Part shown: piece after piece, positions 28,820 to 37,733 of the stretch
Layout of the letters: each line of letters opens with the position of its first letter
How positions within the stretch are numbered: the stretch's first letter is position 1
Source of the DNA: Azospirillum oryzae
Lineage (GTDB): Bacteria > Pseudomonadota > Alphaproteobacteria > Azospirillales > Azospirillaceae
NCBI RefSeq assembly: GCF_900177515.1
Contig: NZ_FXAK01000007.1
Span: 2,650,501 to 2,714,500, forward strand
Reading direction: 5' to 3'
DNA: 64,000 nucleotides
The notes under the pieces: generated by a model
Database searches by the model: none
What the model was told of the DNA's origin: nothing
Seen by the model: only the letters and a program-made list of their open reading frames with translations
Position numbers and translations under genes: made by a program

Positions 28820-28953
28820 CGCTCACCTTGCTATGGATCGGTGATTTGCAGGAAGGGCGAAAGGGGTTGGCGGACAGGAGCAATGGACCTTCGGCGCGAC
28901 CATACAGGAGGAGCCCCCCTCTTCGCCACCGCAGCACACCCAACCTCGCTATG

Positions 28954-28997
28954 CGCTTTTTGGGGCACGTTGCCCGCCCCCAAAAAAAAATTAGCGC
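28954..28997. repeat. Palindromic T5G4...C4A9 element in divergent intergenic region
   Basis: GCGC-TTTTTGGGG (28954-28965) is mirrored by CCCCAAAAA (28977-28985) and, after further As, GCGC (28994-28997). It sits in the 272-base gap between the lipoprotein and EF-hand genes. It could be a bidirectional terminator or a bent-DNA operator; nothing else was found in the gap. Confidence 0.5.
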
Positions 28998-29091
28998 AAA
29001 TCCAATCTTTTCGCACCGCTTCAGCGCAGGAGTTCCGCCGCGCGCCGCGTATCTCGACCATCACGACGGCACCTTGCGGGGGCATCCGGCC

Positions 29092-29865
29092 ATGATCTCT
29101 TCCCTCGGCAGTTCCAGCAGCGCGGCGACGCTCCAGAAATTCTTTTCCAAGGCGGATGCCAACAGCGATTCGTCGCTGTCCAAGGACGAGCTTCTCGGTG
29201 CGCTCGGCGGCACCTCGGCCGCATCCGACAGTGACACGCTGTCCTCGGCGGTCGACGGCCTGATCGGCAGCCTGGACAGCGACAAGAGCGGCTCGCTCAG
29301 CGCGACGGAGTTCAGTTCCTTCTCCAGCCGGTTCGACCATGGCAGCGGCAGCGCCCTGCTGGCGGCGCAGGAGCAGGCGAGCGCGATGCAGCAGCAGTTC
29401 GCGCAGAACCTCTATTCCAGCCTGGACAGCGACAGCAGCGGCGGCATCAGCACCGACGAGCTGACCTCGGCCCTCACCTCCGCCGGCCAGTCGTCCACCG
29501 ACGCCTCGTCGCTGTTCGGCAGCCTCGACAGCGACGAGGACGGATCGATTTCCGAGGACGAGTTGAGCAGCGCGCTGAAGGAAGCCGACGCCAACCGCCC
29601 ACCGCCGCCTCCCCCGCCGCCCGCCAACGACAGCGACACGGCCAGCGCTTCCGACAGCACGTCCGACAGCGGCACCGCGTCGGCGGGCGGCACGACCAGC
29701 TACGACCCGCTGGACACCAACAAGGACGGCTATGTGTCGGAACAGGAACGGATGGCCGCCTATGGCGGCGGCACGCAGCAGCAGGCGGGCGGCGTGACGT
29801 CCAACCGCCTGAGCGGCGACATGCTGCGGACATTGATGCAGGGCATCAACGAGGTTGCCGCGTAG
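29092..29865 (+). CDS. EF-hand calcium-binding protein with five loops
   Basis: A 257-residue acidic, Ser/Asp-rich protein with five canonical 12-residue EF-hand loops: DANSDSSLSKDE, DSDKSGSLSATE, DSDSSGGISTDE, DSDEDGSISEDE and DTNKDGYVSEQE. Loops 1-2 and 3-4 form pairs; a run of prolines (RPPPPPPPP) and a Ser/Thr/Asp linker separate the fifth. There is no signal peptide, yet the composition resembles calcium proteins of the cell surface; location is uncertain. Homologues of this architecture occur in many alphaproteobacteria. It is followed by a strong terminator. Confidence 0.9.
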   Translation: MISSLGSSSSAATLQKFFSKADANSDSSLSKDELLGALGGTSAASDSDTLSSAVDGLIGSLDSDKSGSLSATEFSSFSSRFDHGSGSALLAAQEQASAMQQQFAQNLYSSLDSDSSGGISTDELTSALTSAGQSSTDASSLFGSLDSDEDGSISEDELSSALKEADANRPPPPPPPPANDSDTASASDSTSDSGTASAGGTTSYDPLDTNKDGYVSEQERMAAYGGGTQQQAGGVTSNRLSGDMLRTLMQGINEVAA

Positions 29866-29896
29866 CCTTGTGGGTTCGGATGCGCGGCACGGGAAA

Positions 29897-29935
29897 GGGC
29901 GGTCGGCGGGTGGCGCCGGCCGCCTTTTCTTTTTT
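29897..29935 (+). terminator. Rho-independent terminator of the EF-hand gene
   Basis: GGCGGTCGGCG pairs with CGCCGGCCGCC (one G-T pair) and is followed by TTTTCTTTTTT. It begins 32 bases after the stop codon and lies just before the convergent hemN 3' end. Confidence 0.9.
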
Positions 29936-29961
29936 AGAACGGCCCTCAGACCGCCCGCCCC

Positions 29962-31374
29962 TCAGACCGCCCGGCTATGCCGCCCGGCGCCCTTGGACAG
30001 GTGGGTGTCGAAGCGGGCGGCGACGATGCGCATCAGGGGGCGGGCGCTCTCCGGCACATGGACGCGCCGGCCCTCCACCACCGCGACGCCGTCGGCGACC
30101 AGATCGGCCATGCCCTCCAGTTCCGCGTCGAAGGCCGACTCAGGCAAGCCGTGAGCCTGGGCGATGGCGGCGGTATCGACCGACAGGTCGCACATCAGCC
30201 GCATGATCAGGTCGCGCCGCACCTTGTCGTCCGTGGTCAGCGCGATGCCCTTGCCGGTGGGCAGGCGGCCTTCCTCGATGGCGGTGGCGTAATGGTCGAA
30301 GGGCACCGCGTTCTGCACATAGCCCTGAGGCAGCGCGCCGATGGAGGAGGAACCGAAGCCCAGCAGCACCTCGGCGTCGTCGGTGGTGTAGCCCTGGAAG
30401 TTGCGGCCCAGCCGCCCTTCCTCCTGCTGCACCGCCAGTTCGTCGCCGGGGCGGGCGAAATGGTCGAGGCCGATGGCGCTGTAGCCGGCGGCGGCCAGCG
30501 TGTCGCCGATGGCGGCGAACTGTTCCCAGCGGCCGAGCGAACCGGCCAGCACCGACTCGTCGATCTTCTTCTGGTGGGTCTTCATCCACGGCACATGGGC
30601 GTAGCCGAAGACCGACAGCCGGTCGGGCGCCATCTCCAGCGCGATCAGGGCGGAGCGGGTGACGCTCTCCACCGACTGGTGCGGCAGGCCGTACATCAGG
30701 TCGAGGTTGACGCTGGTGATCCCGGCCTCATTCAGCCAGGCCAGCGCCTGTTCGGTGACGGCGCGCGGCTGGACGCGGTTGATCGCCTGCTGCACCGTCT
30801 CGTCGAAATCCTGCACGCCCAGCGAGGCGCGGTTGACGCCGGCGCGGCCCAGCGCCGCCGCCATTTCCGCAGTCAGGGTGCGGGGGTCGATCTCCACCGC
30901 CAGTTCGGCATCGGCGACGACATCGAAGCGGGTGCGCAGCAGCGCGATGATCGCCTCGAAATCGTCCGGCGCCATCATGGTCGGGGTGCCGCCGCCGAAA
31001 TGGATGTGGCGCACCGCCAGCCGGCCGGGAACGCGTTCGGCCACCATGGCGATCTCGCGCCGCAGATGGCTGAGATACTCGGCGATCGGCTCGTAGCGCG
31101 CGACGATCTTGGTGTGGCAGCCGCAGTACCAGCACATCTTCTGACAGAAGGGAATGTGCAGGTAGAGCGAACCCGAGCGGGCGGGATCGATCGCCTCCAG
31201 CCAGCCGCCATAGACGTCGCCGTTCACCTCGGGCGTGAAGTGCGGCGCGGTCGGGTAGCTGGTGTAACGCGGCACCCGCAGCCCGTCATACTTGGCGAGC
31301 AGCGCGGGATCGACACCGTGGGAACGGGACGGGGCGGGGGCCGGCTTTACGGCCAGGGCGGTGATGGCGTTCAT
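29962..31374 (-). CDS. hemN: Oxygen-independent coproporphyrinogen III oxidase HemN
   Basis: A 470-residue radical-SAM enzyme that decarboxylates coproporphyrinogen III to protoporphyrinogen IX without oxygen. It begins KYDGLRVPRYTSYPTAPHF, as in E. coli HemN, and has the radical-SAM cluster motif CQKMCWYCGCH, then FGGGTPT, the SLGVQDFD block and the HFARPGDEL motif. It allows haem synthesis for the Nap cytochromes under anoxia. No ribosome binding site is seen before the ATG at 31374; an FNR-type site is centred 42.5 bases upstream. Confidence 0.97.
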   Translation of the reverse strand: MNAITALAVKPAPAPSRSHGVDPALLAKYDGLRVPRYTSYPTAPHFTPEVNGDVYGGWLEAIDPARSGSLYLHIPFCQKMCWYCGCHTKIVARYEPIAEYLSHLRREIAMVAERVPGRLAVRHIHFGGGTPTMMAPDDFEAIIALLRTRFDVVADAELAVEIDPRTLTAEMAAALGRAGVNRASLGVQDFDETVQQAINRVQPRAVTEQALAWLNEAGITSVNLDLMYGLPHQSVESVTRSALIALEMAPDRLSVFGYAHVPWMKTHQKKIDESVLAGSLGRWEQFAAIGDTLAAAGYSAIGLDHFARPGDELAVQQEEGRLGRNFQGYTTDDAEVLLGFGSSSIGALPQGYVQNAVPFDHYATAIEEGRLPTGKGIALTTDDKVRRDLIMRLMCDLSVDTAAIAQAHGLPESAFDAELEGMADLVADGVAVVEGRRVHVPESARPLMRIVAARFDTHLSKGAGRHSRAV

Positions 31375-31409
31375 GAGCGACAGAGTGCCGCAGTCCCCCC
31401 ACCCCTGCC

Positions 31410-31423
31410 TTGATCCACGTCAA
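31410..31423 (-). promoter_or_regulatory. FNR/CRP-family operator of hemN
   Basis: TTGATCCACGTCAA (TTGACGTGGATCAA on the hemN strand) matches TTGAY-N4-RTCAA with only the outer base differing between arms. Centred at 31416.5, it would place +1 of a class II promoter at 31375, one base before the ATG. The site resembles the nap operator at 8813. Confidence 0.8.
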
Positions 31424-31442
31424 GATCGCGGAGGCGCCCCCC

Positions 31443-31880
31443 TCAGCGCTTCGCCGCGGCAGCGGCCAGACGCTGTTCCAGATGCTCGTGCAGCAGGTTC
31501 AGGTTGGCCCGGTTGGCCTTGAAGGCGATGTCGAACACCGTGCCCAGCACCGGGACGGACCCGCCGGCCCAGTCCAGCAGGACGTTGAAGACCATGCGGG
31601 CCACCAGCGTCTTGGGCAGGTCGAAGCGGGCGGCTTCCATGATGATGTAGGCGGAAACCAGCGCGGTCGCGGTGTCGCCCGCCACCGGCACCAGGCTGGC
31701 GATGCCGTCCAGCCCGACCGGGATGCGGGTGAAGGGGATACGCCAGCGGCTGTCCATCAGGCGGGACAGGCGGCGCAGCCGCTCCAGCCGCTGGAAATCG
31801 ATGGAGACCGAGCTGCCGGCCCCGCCCGGAGCGGGATCTTCGGCAACGGTGCGCCGGCGTGTGCGGATGGCGTCGATCAT
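31443..31880 (-). CDS. DUF4112 membrane protein
   Basis: A 145-residue protein of the DUF4112 family: RLSRLMDSRWRIPFTRIPVGLDGIASLVPVAGDT, then VSAYIIMEAARFDLPKTLVARMVFNVLLD, GSVPVLGTVFDIAFKANRANLNLL. Two to three hydrophobic helices suggest inner-membrane location; the function is not known. The ATG at 31880 has GGGGGA six bases upstream. The next gene downstream (hemN) is 69 bases away and has its own regulatory site inside that gap. Confidence 0.9.
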   Translation of the reverse strand: MIDAIRTRRRTVAEDPAPGGAGSSVSIDFQRLERLRRLSRLMDSRWRIPFTRIPVGLDGIASLVPVAGDTATALVSAYIIMEAARFDLPKTLVARMVFNVLLDWAGGSVPVLGTVFDIAFKANRANLNLLHEHLEQRLAAAAAKR

Positions 31881-32042
31881 CGCAAGTCCCCCCGATCTGT
31901 CGGTCCCGCGCCTGCCGCGCGACTCCCCACAAAGGAAGAACCGGCCAGCAGGCCAACGGGTTCCGCCGCTCCGGAACAAAGTTCGCGCACCCAACAGATA
32001 CCATCAACAACTATCTTTGACGATAACCTTTGCCGATCGGCA

Positions 32043-33245
32043 TCAGGTCGCCCGGGCCGCCGCCCGCTCCCGCCTGGTGCCGGCGGCATAAAGCAGCGCA
32101 TAACCGGCCAGCGCCGAGGCGAGCGAGCCGGTCAGCACGCCCAGCCGCACCGCCACCGCATGCTGCGGGTCGGCGAAGGCCAGCGTGCCGATGAACAGGC
32201 TCATGGTGAAGCCGATGCCGGTCAGCACGGCGACGCCGTAGATCTGGCCCCAGTTGGCCCGTGCCGGCCGCTCGACCACGCCGATATGCACGGCGATCCA
32301 CACGGCCAGGAACACGCCCACCTGCTTGCCCACGAACAGGCCGAGCGCGATGCCCAGCGGCACCGGTTCCAGCAGGCTGGCGGGGGTGATGCCGTCCAGC
32401 GGCACACCGGCATTGGCCAGCGCGAAGACCGGCATGATGAGGAAGGCGACCCAGGGATGCAGCGCATGCTCCAGGCAATAGAGCGGCGCATCCTCCGCCC
32501 GCTTGCCGTCGGCATCCTTGACCCGCAGCGGAATGGCAAAGGCCAGGACGACGCCGGCCAGCGTGGCGTGGATGCCCGATTTCAGCACGCACACCCACAG
32601 CACCAGCCCCAGCAGCAGATAGGGCGCCAGCGAGCGCACCCCGGCCCGGTTCAGCAGCCACAGCCCGACCGCCGATGCCGCCGCCAGCCCCAGCGCCATC
32701 GGCACCAGCCCGTGGCTGTAGAAGACGGCGATGATCACGATGGCGCCCAGATCGTCCATGATCGCCAGCGCCAGCAGGAAGACGCGCAGGCTGGCCGGCA
32801 CGCGGTTGCCCAGCAGGGCCAGCACGCCGAGGGCGAAGGCGATGTCGGTCGCCGCCGGGATCGCCCAGCCCTGCAGGGCGCCCGGTTCGGCCTGGGCGAA
32901 CAGGCAATAGACCAGCGCCGGCACCGCCATGCCGCCCACAGCCGCGATGCCCGGCAGCATCGCCTTGGCCGGGCTGGACAATTCGCCCTCCAGCACCTCG
33001 CGCTTGATCTCCAGCCCGACCAGCAGGAAGAAGATCGCCATCAGCCCGTCGTTGATCCACAGGATCAGCGGCTTGTCCAGACCGACGCCGCCCGCCGTCA
33101 CCGCCAGCTTCGTCGCCAGGATCGTGTCGTACAGCGGGGCCGCCGGCGAGTTCGCCCACAACAGGGCGAGCACCGCCGCAATCATCAGGACCACGCCGCT
33201 GGCGCTTTCGGTTTTCAGGAAGGTGGCGAGGCGTCCAAGCGTCAT
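32043..33245 (-). CDS. nhaA: Na+/H+ antiporter NhaA
   Basis: A 400-residue inner-membrane antiporter that exports Na+ or Li+ for protons at alkaline pH. Signatures: LEIKREVLEGELSS, the unwound-helix region WAIPAATDIAFALGVLALLG, the paired ion-binding aspartates LALAIMDDLGAIVIIA, and GKQVGVFLAVW. About twelve helices. The frame extends 13 codons upstream to a TTG, but the ATG at 33245 gives the usual TLGRLATFLKTESASGV start. Its 332-base upstream region is described separately. Confidence 0.96.
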   Translation of the reverse strand: MTLGRLATFLKTESASGVVLMIAAVLALLWANSPAAPLYDTILATKLAVTAGGVGLDKPLILWINDGLMAIFFLLVGLEIKREVLEGELSSPAKAMLPGIAAVGGMAVPALVYCLFAQAEPGALQGWAIPAATDIAFALGVLALLGNRVPASLRVFLLALAIMDDLGAIVIIAVFYSHGLVPMALGLAAASAVGLWLLNRAGVRSLAPYLLLGLVLWVCVLKSGIHATLAGVVLAFAIPLRVKDADGKRAEDAPLYCLEHALHPWVAFLIMPVFALANAGVPLDGITPASLLEPVPLGIALGLFVGKQVGVFLAVWIAVHIGVVERPARANWGQIYGVAVLTGIGFTMSLFIGTLAFADPQHAVAVRLGVLTGSLASALAGYALLYAAGTRRERAAARAT

Positions 33246-33577
33246 CGCGTCTCGTCTTTCCGGGCTGTTGGTCGAAAGGAACAAATGGCACCGTCAGGCT
33301 TCCGTTGAAAGATGCGGATGTCGAAAAAAATGTGCGTGCCAACGATCGGCAGAGCATCGCGGCGAATTGACGCGCATGTGCATCTAAGCTGCTGCTGCCG
33401 CTCCGGTTTTCGACGCCGAATACTTGAAGCCAGTCGGGCTTATGTCTTTTGATCGCTGGCGATGCCCGCGGGCAGCCGACACAATTCACCCAACAGCATC
33501 AAGCAGAGCCGAAGGGCGATCACCCGCAAGGCTCTGGGCAGGCCGGCAAACGGCCGCCCGTTCCGGAGGAAACGACC
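33246..33577. other. 332-base divergent region between nhaA and the zinc-finger microprotein gene
   Basis: No ORF is supported here. The nhaA-side leader contains AACGGAAGCCTGACGGTG followed by TTGTTCCTTT (minus strand, ~33320-33270), which could fold as GGAA/TTCC with an internal GCC...GGT pairing. Alphaproteobacterial nhaA genes can carry nhaA-type cation riboswitches, but I cannot show the consensus here. The other side ends in the GGAGG site of the next gene. Confidence 0.4.
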
Positions 33578-33829
33578 ATGACCACGCTTTACTGCGCCTG
33601 CTGCGGCAGGCCCTTCGTCCGCATGTCCGCCCGCGGTCCGGCGCCCTTCTATTGCTCCCAGGATTGCCGGCTTCAGATGGCGATCCGTCGGCGCGCCTGG
33701 AGTGATCGGATGAGCCGCGACAGGACGGCCACCCGGCAGACCGTCGAGCGGCACGAGGTGGAGCCGGCCCCCTTCGGCCGCCTCCCCGCCGCAGCGGGCG
33801 GACGGCGGACCGCAGCCTCCTGGAGGTGA
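33578..33829 (+). CDS. Zinc-finger-like microprotein
   Basis: An 83-residue basic protein with a probable zinc knuckle at the N-terminus: CACCGRPF then FYCSQDCR (CxxC-x(n)-CxxxC), followed by an Arg-rich helix (RRRAWSDRMSRDRTATRQTVE). GGAGGAAAC before the ATG is a strong ribosome binding site. The arrangement resembles small treble-clef proteins that bind nucleic acid or a partner protein; the family is unrecognised. Confidence 0.75.
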   Translation: MTTLYCACCGRPFVRMSARGPAPFYCSQDCRLQMAIRRRAWSDRMSRDRTATRQTVERHEVEPAPFGRLPAAAGGRRTAASWR

Positions 33830-34018
33830 AACGCACCGCCCCCCGGATCGGCGGCAAGACGGCGGCAGGACGGGGGAGGAATGGCGGAAAAATGGAACCG
33901 GCCCCTCTTGCAGCGGACCGCGGCCGACCTCATGTGGTCGCGGTCACGCTGGTGCCCTGCGGTGCCGGCGTGCAGCCTGTCGACTGCACCCATTTGACCG
34001 CCGGAGCGCCGCCCCTTC

Positions 34019-34738
34019 ATGCTCGACCTTCTCGCCGACCCGAATGTCTGGGCCAGCCTTCTGACGTTGACCGCGTTGGAGATCGTGCTGGGCATCGACA
34101 ACATCATCTTCATCTCGATCATGGCGTCGAAGCTGCCGCCCGAACGGCAGCACAGCGCACGCCGCGTCGGCCTGGCGCTGGCGCTGCTGACCCGCTTGGC
34201 GCTGCTGGCCTCCATCGCCTGGGTGGCGCAGCTGACCCAGCCGCTGTTCACCGTCGCCGGCTGGGAGGTGTCGGGCCGCGACCTGATCCTGATCCTGGGC
34301 GGCCTGTTCCTGCTGGCCAAGGGCACGCTGGAGATCCACCACACCGTCGAAGGCCATGAGGAGACCGGGTCGGCGCCCAAGCACGCCACCTTCACCTCGG
34401 TGGTCGTCCAGATCATGTTCCTGGACATCGTCTTCTCGCTCGACAGCGTCATCACCGCCGTCGGCATGTCCGATCACCTGCCGGTGATGATCGCCGCCGT
34501 CGTCATCGCCATGGCGGTGATGCTGTTCGCCTCCGGCCCGGTCGGCGACTTCGTCAACCGTCACACCACGGTGAAGATGCTGGCGCTGTCCTTCCTGCTG
34601 CTGGTCGGCGTGGCGCTGGTGGCGGACGGCCTGGGCTTCCACATCCCCAAGGGCTACCTGTACTTCGCCATCGCCTTCTCCGCCCTGGTGGAGGCGCTGA
34701 ACCTGATGGCCCGGCGCAAGCAGAGCCCAGGGCACTGA
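34019..34738 (+). CDS. TerC-family membrane protein
   Basis: A 239-residue integral membrane protein of the TerC/Alx family: LTLTALEIVLGIDNIIFISI at helix 1 and the matching IMFLDIVFSLDSVITAVGM in the second half, both with the acidic residues thought to bind metal. Family members export Mn2+ or metallate exoenzymes, and tellurite resistance is the historic name. Seven or more helices. The 190 bases upstream hold several hairpins but no proven riboswitch. Confidence 0.93.
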   Translation: MLDLLADPNVWASLLTLTALEIVLGIDNIIFISIMASKLPPERQHSARRVGLALALLTRLALLASIAWVAQLTQPLFTVAGWEVSGRDLILILGGLFLLAKGTLEIHHTVEGHEETGSAPKHATFTSVVVQIMFLDIVFSLDSVITAVGMSDHLPVMIAAVVIAMAVMLFASGPVGDFVNRHTTVKMLALSFLLLVGVALVADGLGFHIPKGYLYFAIAFSALVEALNLMARRKQSPGH

Positions 34739-34780
34739 CGGCAAGGTGGGGGACGCCCGTCCCGGCGCCCCCCTTCTTCC

Positions 34781-35191
34781 TCACGCCTCGGCGCGTTCGG
34801 CCATCATGTGCTCGTAGGCGACCTTGAACAGGTCGCGGATCGACACGATGCCGACCGCGCGCTTGCCCTGGGTGATCGGCAGGTGGCGGTAATGCTTGTC
34901 GTGCATCAGCTTCAGCGCGTCGACCGCGTCGGCGTCGGGCGGCAGGCTGTCGGGGTTGCGGGTCATCACCGTCCCCACCTCCACCGCCGACGGGTCGAGG
35001 TCCTTGGACAGCACCTTGTTGTTCAGGTCGCGCTCGGTGACGATGCCGATCAGGGCGCCGTGATCGACCACCAGCACCGCGCCGATGTTCTTGTCCGCCA
35101 TCATCTTCGACACGGTGGCGACGGAGGTGTCCTCCGGCACCAGGATCAGTTCCTGCGACTTCACGACGTCCGGAACCAGCTTGCGTTTCAT
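34781..35191 (-). CDS. Tandem CBS-domain protein
   Basis: A 136-residue protein of two CBS domains: LVPEDTSVATVSKMMADKNIGAVLVVD ... GIVTERDLNNKV, and VMTRNPDSLPPDADAVDALKLM ... HLPITQGKRAVGIVSIRDLF. Such stand-alone Bateman modules bind adenosine nucleotides and act as energy sensors or adaptors. The ATG at 35191 follows GGGGGAG at short spacing; a 58-codon upstream extension has no CBS character. Confidence 0.94.
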   Translation of the reverse strand: MKRKLVPDVVKSQELILVPEDTSVATVSKMMADKNIGAVLVVDHGALIGIVTERDLNNKVLSKDLDPSAVEVGTVMTRNPDSLPPDADAVDALKLMHDKHYRHLPITQGKRAVGIVSIRDLFKVAYEHMMAERAEA

Positions 35192-35309
35192 GACTCCCCC
35201 GATGATCTGGTTGTTGTGGACCAGACTGTAGCCAAAGCGGACGATCGGGGAGAACAACGGCATCGCAGCAGAAGCGGCGCCGATTGTCGCAGGTTCACCT
35301 TTCGAATAC

Positions 35310-36524
35310 TTACGAAGCTTTTGGCGAGGCGTAGGCCGACCCCGCCGGTGACTGCCGCCCGGCAATCACCATGCCCAGCACCAGCAACAGCGTGCCCAGC
35401 ACCACCGCGGCGGCGGCCCCCAGCAGCGCGGCGTTGAAGCTGCCGGTGCGCGTCACCACCAGCCCGGCCGGCAACGGCCCGATGATCTGCCCCAGCCCAT
35501 AGGCCGCGGTCAGCGCCCCGACCACCCGCGCCGACGCGCCCCCCGAAAGCTGCCGCCCCAGCGCGAAGGCCTGCGACACGATGCCGACGAAGGTGCCGCC
35601 GAACAGCAGGGCGGAGACGACGGACGCGGTGGGCGATCCGGTCATCGGCAGCAGGATGGCCACCGTCTGCGTCAGGTGCGCCAGGATCAGCGACCACCAG
35701 CTGTTGGTGCGACGGGCGACTGCGGCCCAGAACACCCCGGCGCCCATCGCGCCGATGCCGACCACCATCCAGGCGGCTTCGCCCACCGCGGCGGTGCCGG
35801 GATCGGTCTTCAGGATCGATACCAGGAAGGTGGCCGACACGATGTAGCCGCCACCCTCCAGGAAGTAGGCGAGCGTCAGCAGCAGCAGCGGCGCCGACAG
35901 CCCGCCCGCCCGCGCCGGGGCAGCCCCCTCCGCCTTGGCGGCCCTGGCATGATGCTGCGGCGCCGGATCGCGCACCCAAAGGCCGGGCATCAGCCCCAGC
36001 ACGGCGCAGATCGCCCCCAACGCCAGCCAATCGCCGTCCCAGCCCAGCCGCCCGCCGAACAGCGCGACGAACAGGCCGGAGGAGGCGATGCCCACCCCGA
36101 TCCCGGTGTAGAGCCAGCCGGCCAGCCGCTCCCCGCCGCCGCGGGTCAGCGTGTCCAGCACCATGGCGATGCCCAGGATGAAGATGCCGGCGCTCGACAC
36201 CCCCGACAGGAAGCGCAGGACCAGCCAGGCCGGCATCGCCTGCCCGGCGTCCCCCAGATCGAGCCCCATCGCCGCGGTGGTGGCGACGCTGACCAGCAGC
36301 GACAGCCGGAAAACGGCGGTGCGCGTGGCGCCGTGCGGCACCAGCCCGGCCCCCAGCGCGCCGATGAAATATCCCAGATAGTTGAGCGAGGCGAGCAGCC
36401 CCGCCCCGTCGGCCCTCAGCCCGGTGGCGTCCTGCATCGCCGGCAGGATCGGGGTGAAGGCAAAGCGCGCAACCCCCATCGCGATGGCAAGCCCGATCAG
36501 GCCGCCAACCAGCACCCGAACCAT
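35310..36524 (-). CDS. YbfB/YjiJ-family MFS transporter
   Basis: A 404-residue transporter with twelve predicted helices. The N-terminus GLIGLAIAMGVARFAFTPILPAMQ and NYLGYFIGALGA match the YbfB/YjiJ group, whose substrates are largely unknown. No signal peptide. It is divergent from a LysR-type gene with a 178-base intergenic region, the usual arrangement for a transporter controlled by that regulator. Confidence 0.94.
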   Translation of the reverse strand: MVRVLVGGLIGLAIAMGVARFAFTPILPAMQDATGLRADGAGLLASLNYLGYFIGALGAGLVPHGATRTAVFRLSLLVSVATTAAMGLDLGDAGQAMPAWLVLRFLSGVSSAGIFILGIAMVLDTLTRGGGERLAGWLYTGIGVGIASSGLFVALFGGRLGWDGDWLALGAICAVLGLMPGLWVRDPAPQHHARAAKAEGAAPARAGGLSAPLLLLTLAYFLEGGGYIVSATFLVSILKTDPGTAAVGEAAWMVVGIGAMGAGVFWAAVARRTNSWWSLILAHLTQTVAILLPMTGSPTASVVSALLFGGTFVGIVSQAFALGRQLSGGASARVVGALTAAYGLGQIIGPLPAGLVVTRTGSFNAALLGAAAAVVLGTLLLVLGMVIAGRQSPAGSAYASPKAS

Positions 36525-36702
36525 GATCCACGCCCTCTCGGTTTTTCAGCCGGCTCTTTTGATCGGGAACTGTTCGGCCGGCCGATTGATTTGTCCTCCA
36601 TCATGGCCGCGGCACTGCCCTCATTTCCAATGAATTGTTCTGATGATAAGCTCCACTTTCAGTGATGGGTGCCATGCACGGAACGGCGAAGGAGGCAGCG
36701 CG

Positions 36703-37572
36703 ATGGATCTGGCCGGTTTGCGGGTGGTGAAGGCGGTGGCCGACACCGGCAGCGTCAGCCGGGCGGCGGAGGCGCTGAACTGCGTGCAGTCCAACGTCAC
36801 CGCGCGGATCAAGCGGCTGGAGGAGGATTTGGGCGTCGACCTGTTCCTGCGCCTCAGCCGCGGGATGGAGCCGACGCCGGCCGGCCGGGTGCTCAGCGGC
36901 TATGCCGACCGGGTGCTGCGGCTGGTCGCCCAGGCCCGCGACGCGGTGGCGGAGGCGGCCGGGCGCGGCGGCCGGCTGGCGGTGGGCAGCATGGAATCGA
37001 CCGCCGCGGTGCGGTTGCCGCCGATCCTGGCGCGCTTTCACCGCGACCATCCCGACGTGGAACTGACCATCACCCCCGGCCCGACCGAGACCCTGCTGGG
37101 CGACGTGCTGGCCGGGCGGCTGGACGGCGCCTTCGTCGGCGGCGAGGTGGCCCACCCCGACCTGATCGCCCGGCGCATCTTCGACGAGGAGCTTGTGCTG
37201 GCCGAACCGGCCGCCGGGCTGACCACCGACTCCGCCCGCCGCACCCTGATCGCCTTCGGCCGGGCCTGCGCCTATCGCGGCCGGGCGGAGATGGCGATGC
37301 GCGAGGCCGGGCGCGTGCCCTTCCGCGTCATGGAGTTCGGGGCGCTGGACGCCATCCTGGGCTGCGTCGGCGCCGGCATGGGGGTGACGGTCATCCCGCG
37401 GTCGGTGGTGGAGCGCGATCCCTGGCGCGAGCTGCTGGTCGCCCGGCCGCTCCCGCAAGCGCTGGGCCGCATGCCGACGCAGTTCGTGCGCCGCGCCGAC
37501 GCCATCGAGACCGCGAGCCTGCGCGCCTTTCTCGAAGCCTTTTCCACCGACACCGCTTCCGTTGCCGCTTAG
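36703..37572 (+). CDS. LysR-type transcriptional regulator
   Basis: A 289-residue LTTR. N-terminal HTH: LRVVKAVADTGSVSRAAEALNCVQSNVTARIKRLEEDLGVDLF. The effector domain (~88-280) has RLAVGSMESTAAVRLPPIL and DVELTITPGPTETLLGDVLAGRLDGAFVGG. GGAGG precedes the ATG at 36703. Being divergent from the MFS transporter gene, it probably regulates it in response to a transported compound. Confidence 0.95.
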   Translation: MDLAGLRVVKAVADTGSVSRAAEALNCVQSNVTARIKRLEEDLGVDLFLRLSRGMEPTPAGRVLSGYADRVLRLVAQARDAVAEAAGRGGRLAVGSMESTAAVRLPPILARFHRDHPDVELTITPGPTETLLGDVLAGRLDGAFVGGEVAHPDLIARRIFDEELVLAEPAAGLTTDSARRTLIAFGRACAYRGRAEMAMREAGRVPFRVMEFGALDAILGCVGAGMGVTVIPRSVVERDPWRELLVARPLPQALGRMPTQFVRRADAIETASLRAFLEAFSTDTASVAA

Positions 37573-37733
37573 AAAAAGGCCGCCACGGGTGCGACAGGGT
37601 CGCCCACATCACGCGCAGGGTTGAACGGCTCGTCCGCGGCATGCTAGGCAGGCGCGGGTTGGCCATCCGGCCCGGTGCCATGCGCGTGCCCAGTCCCGCC
37701 GGCGCCGCCGGCCGGAACAGCGGAGAAGAGATC

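Noticed and set aside
33246..33320. Possible nhaA-type cation riboswitch
   Set aside because: A plausible small stem in the leader is not enough. I cannot recall the consensus well enough to match it, so it is only mentioned in the gap description.
33830..34018. Possible yybP-ykoY (manganese) riboswitch upstream of terC
   Set aside because: The region has hairpins and a GTGCAG...CTGCAC stem, but the conserved GGGGAGTA and adjacent core motifs are not present. A covariance search would settle it.
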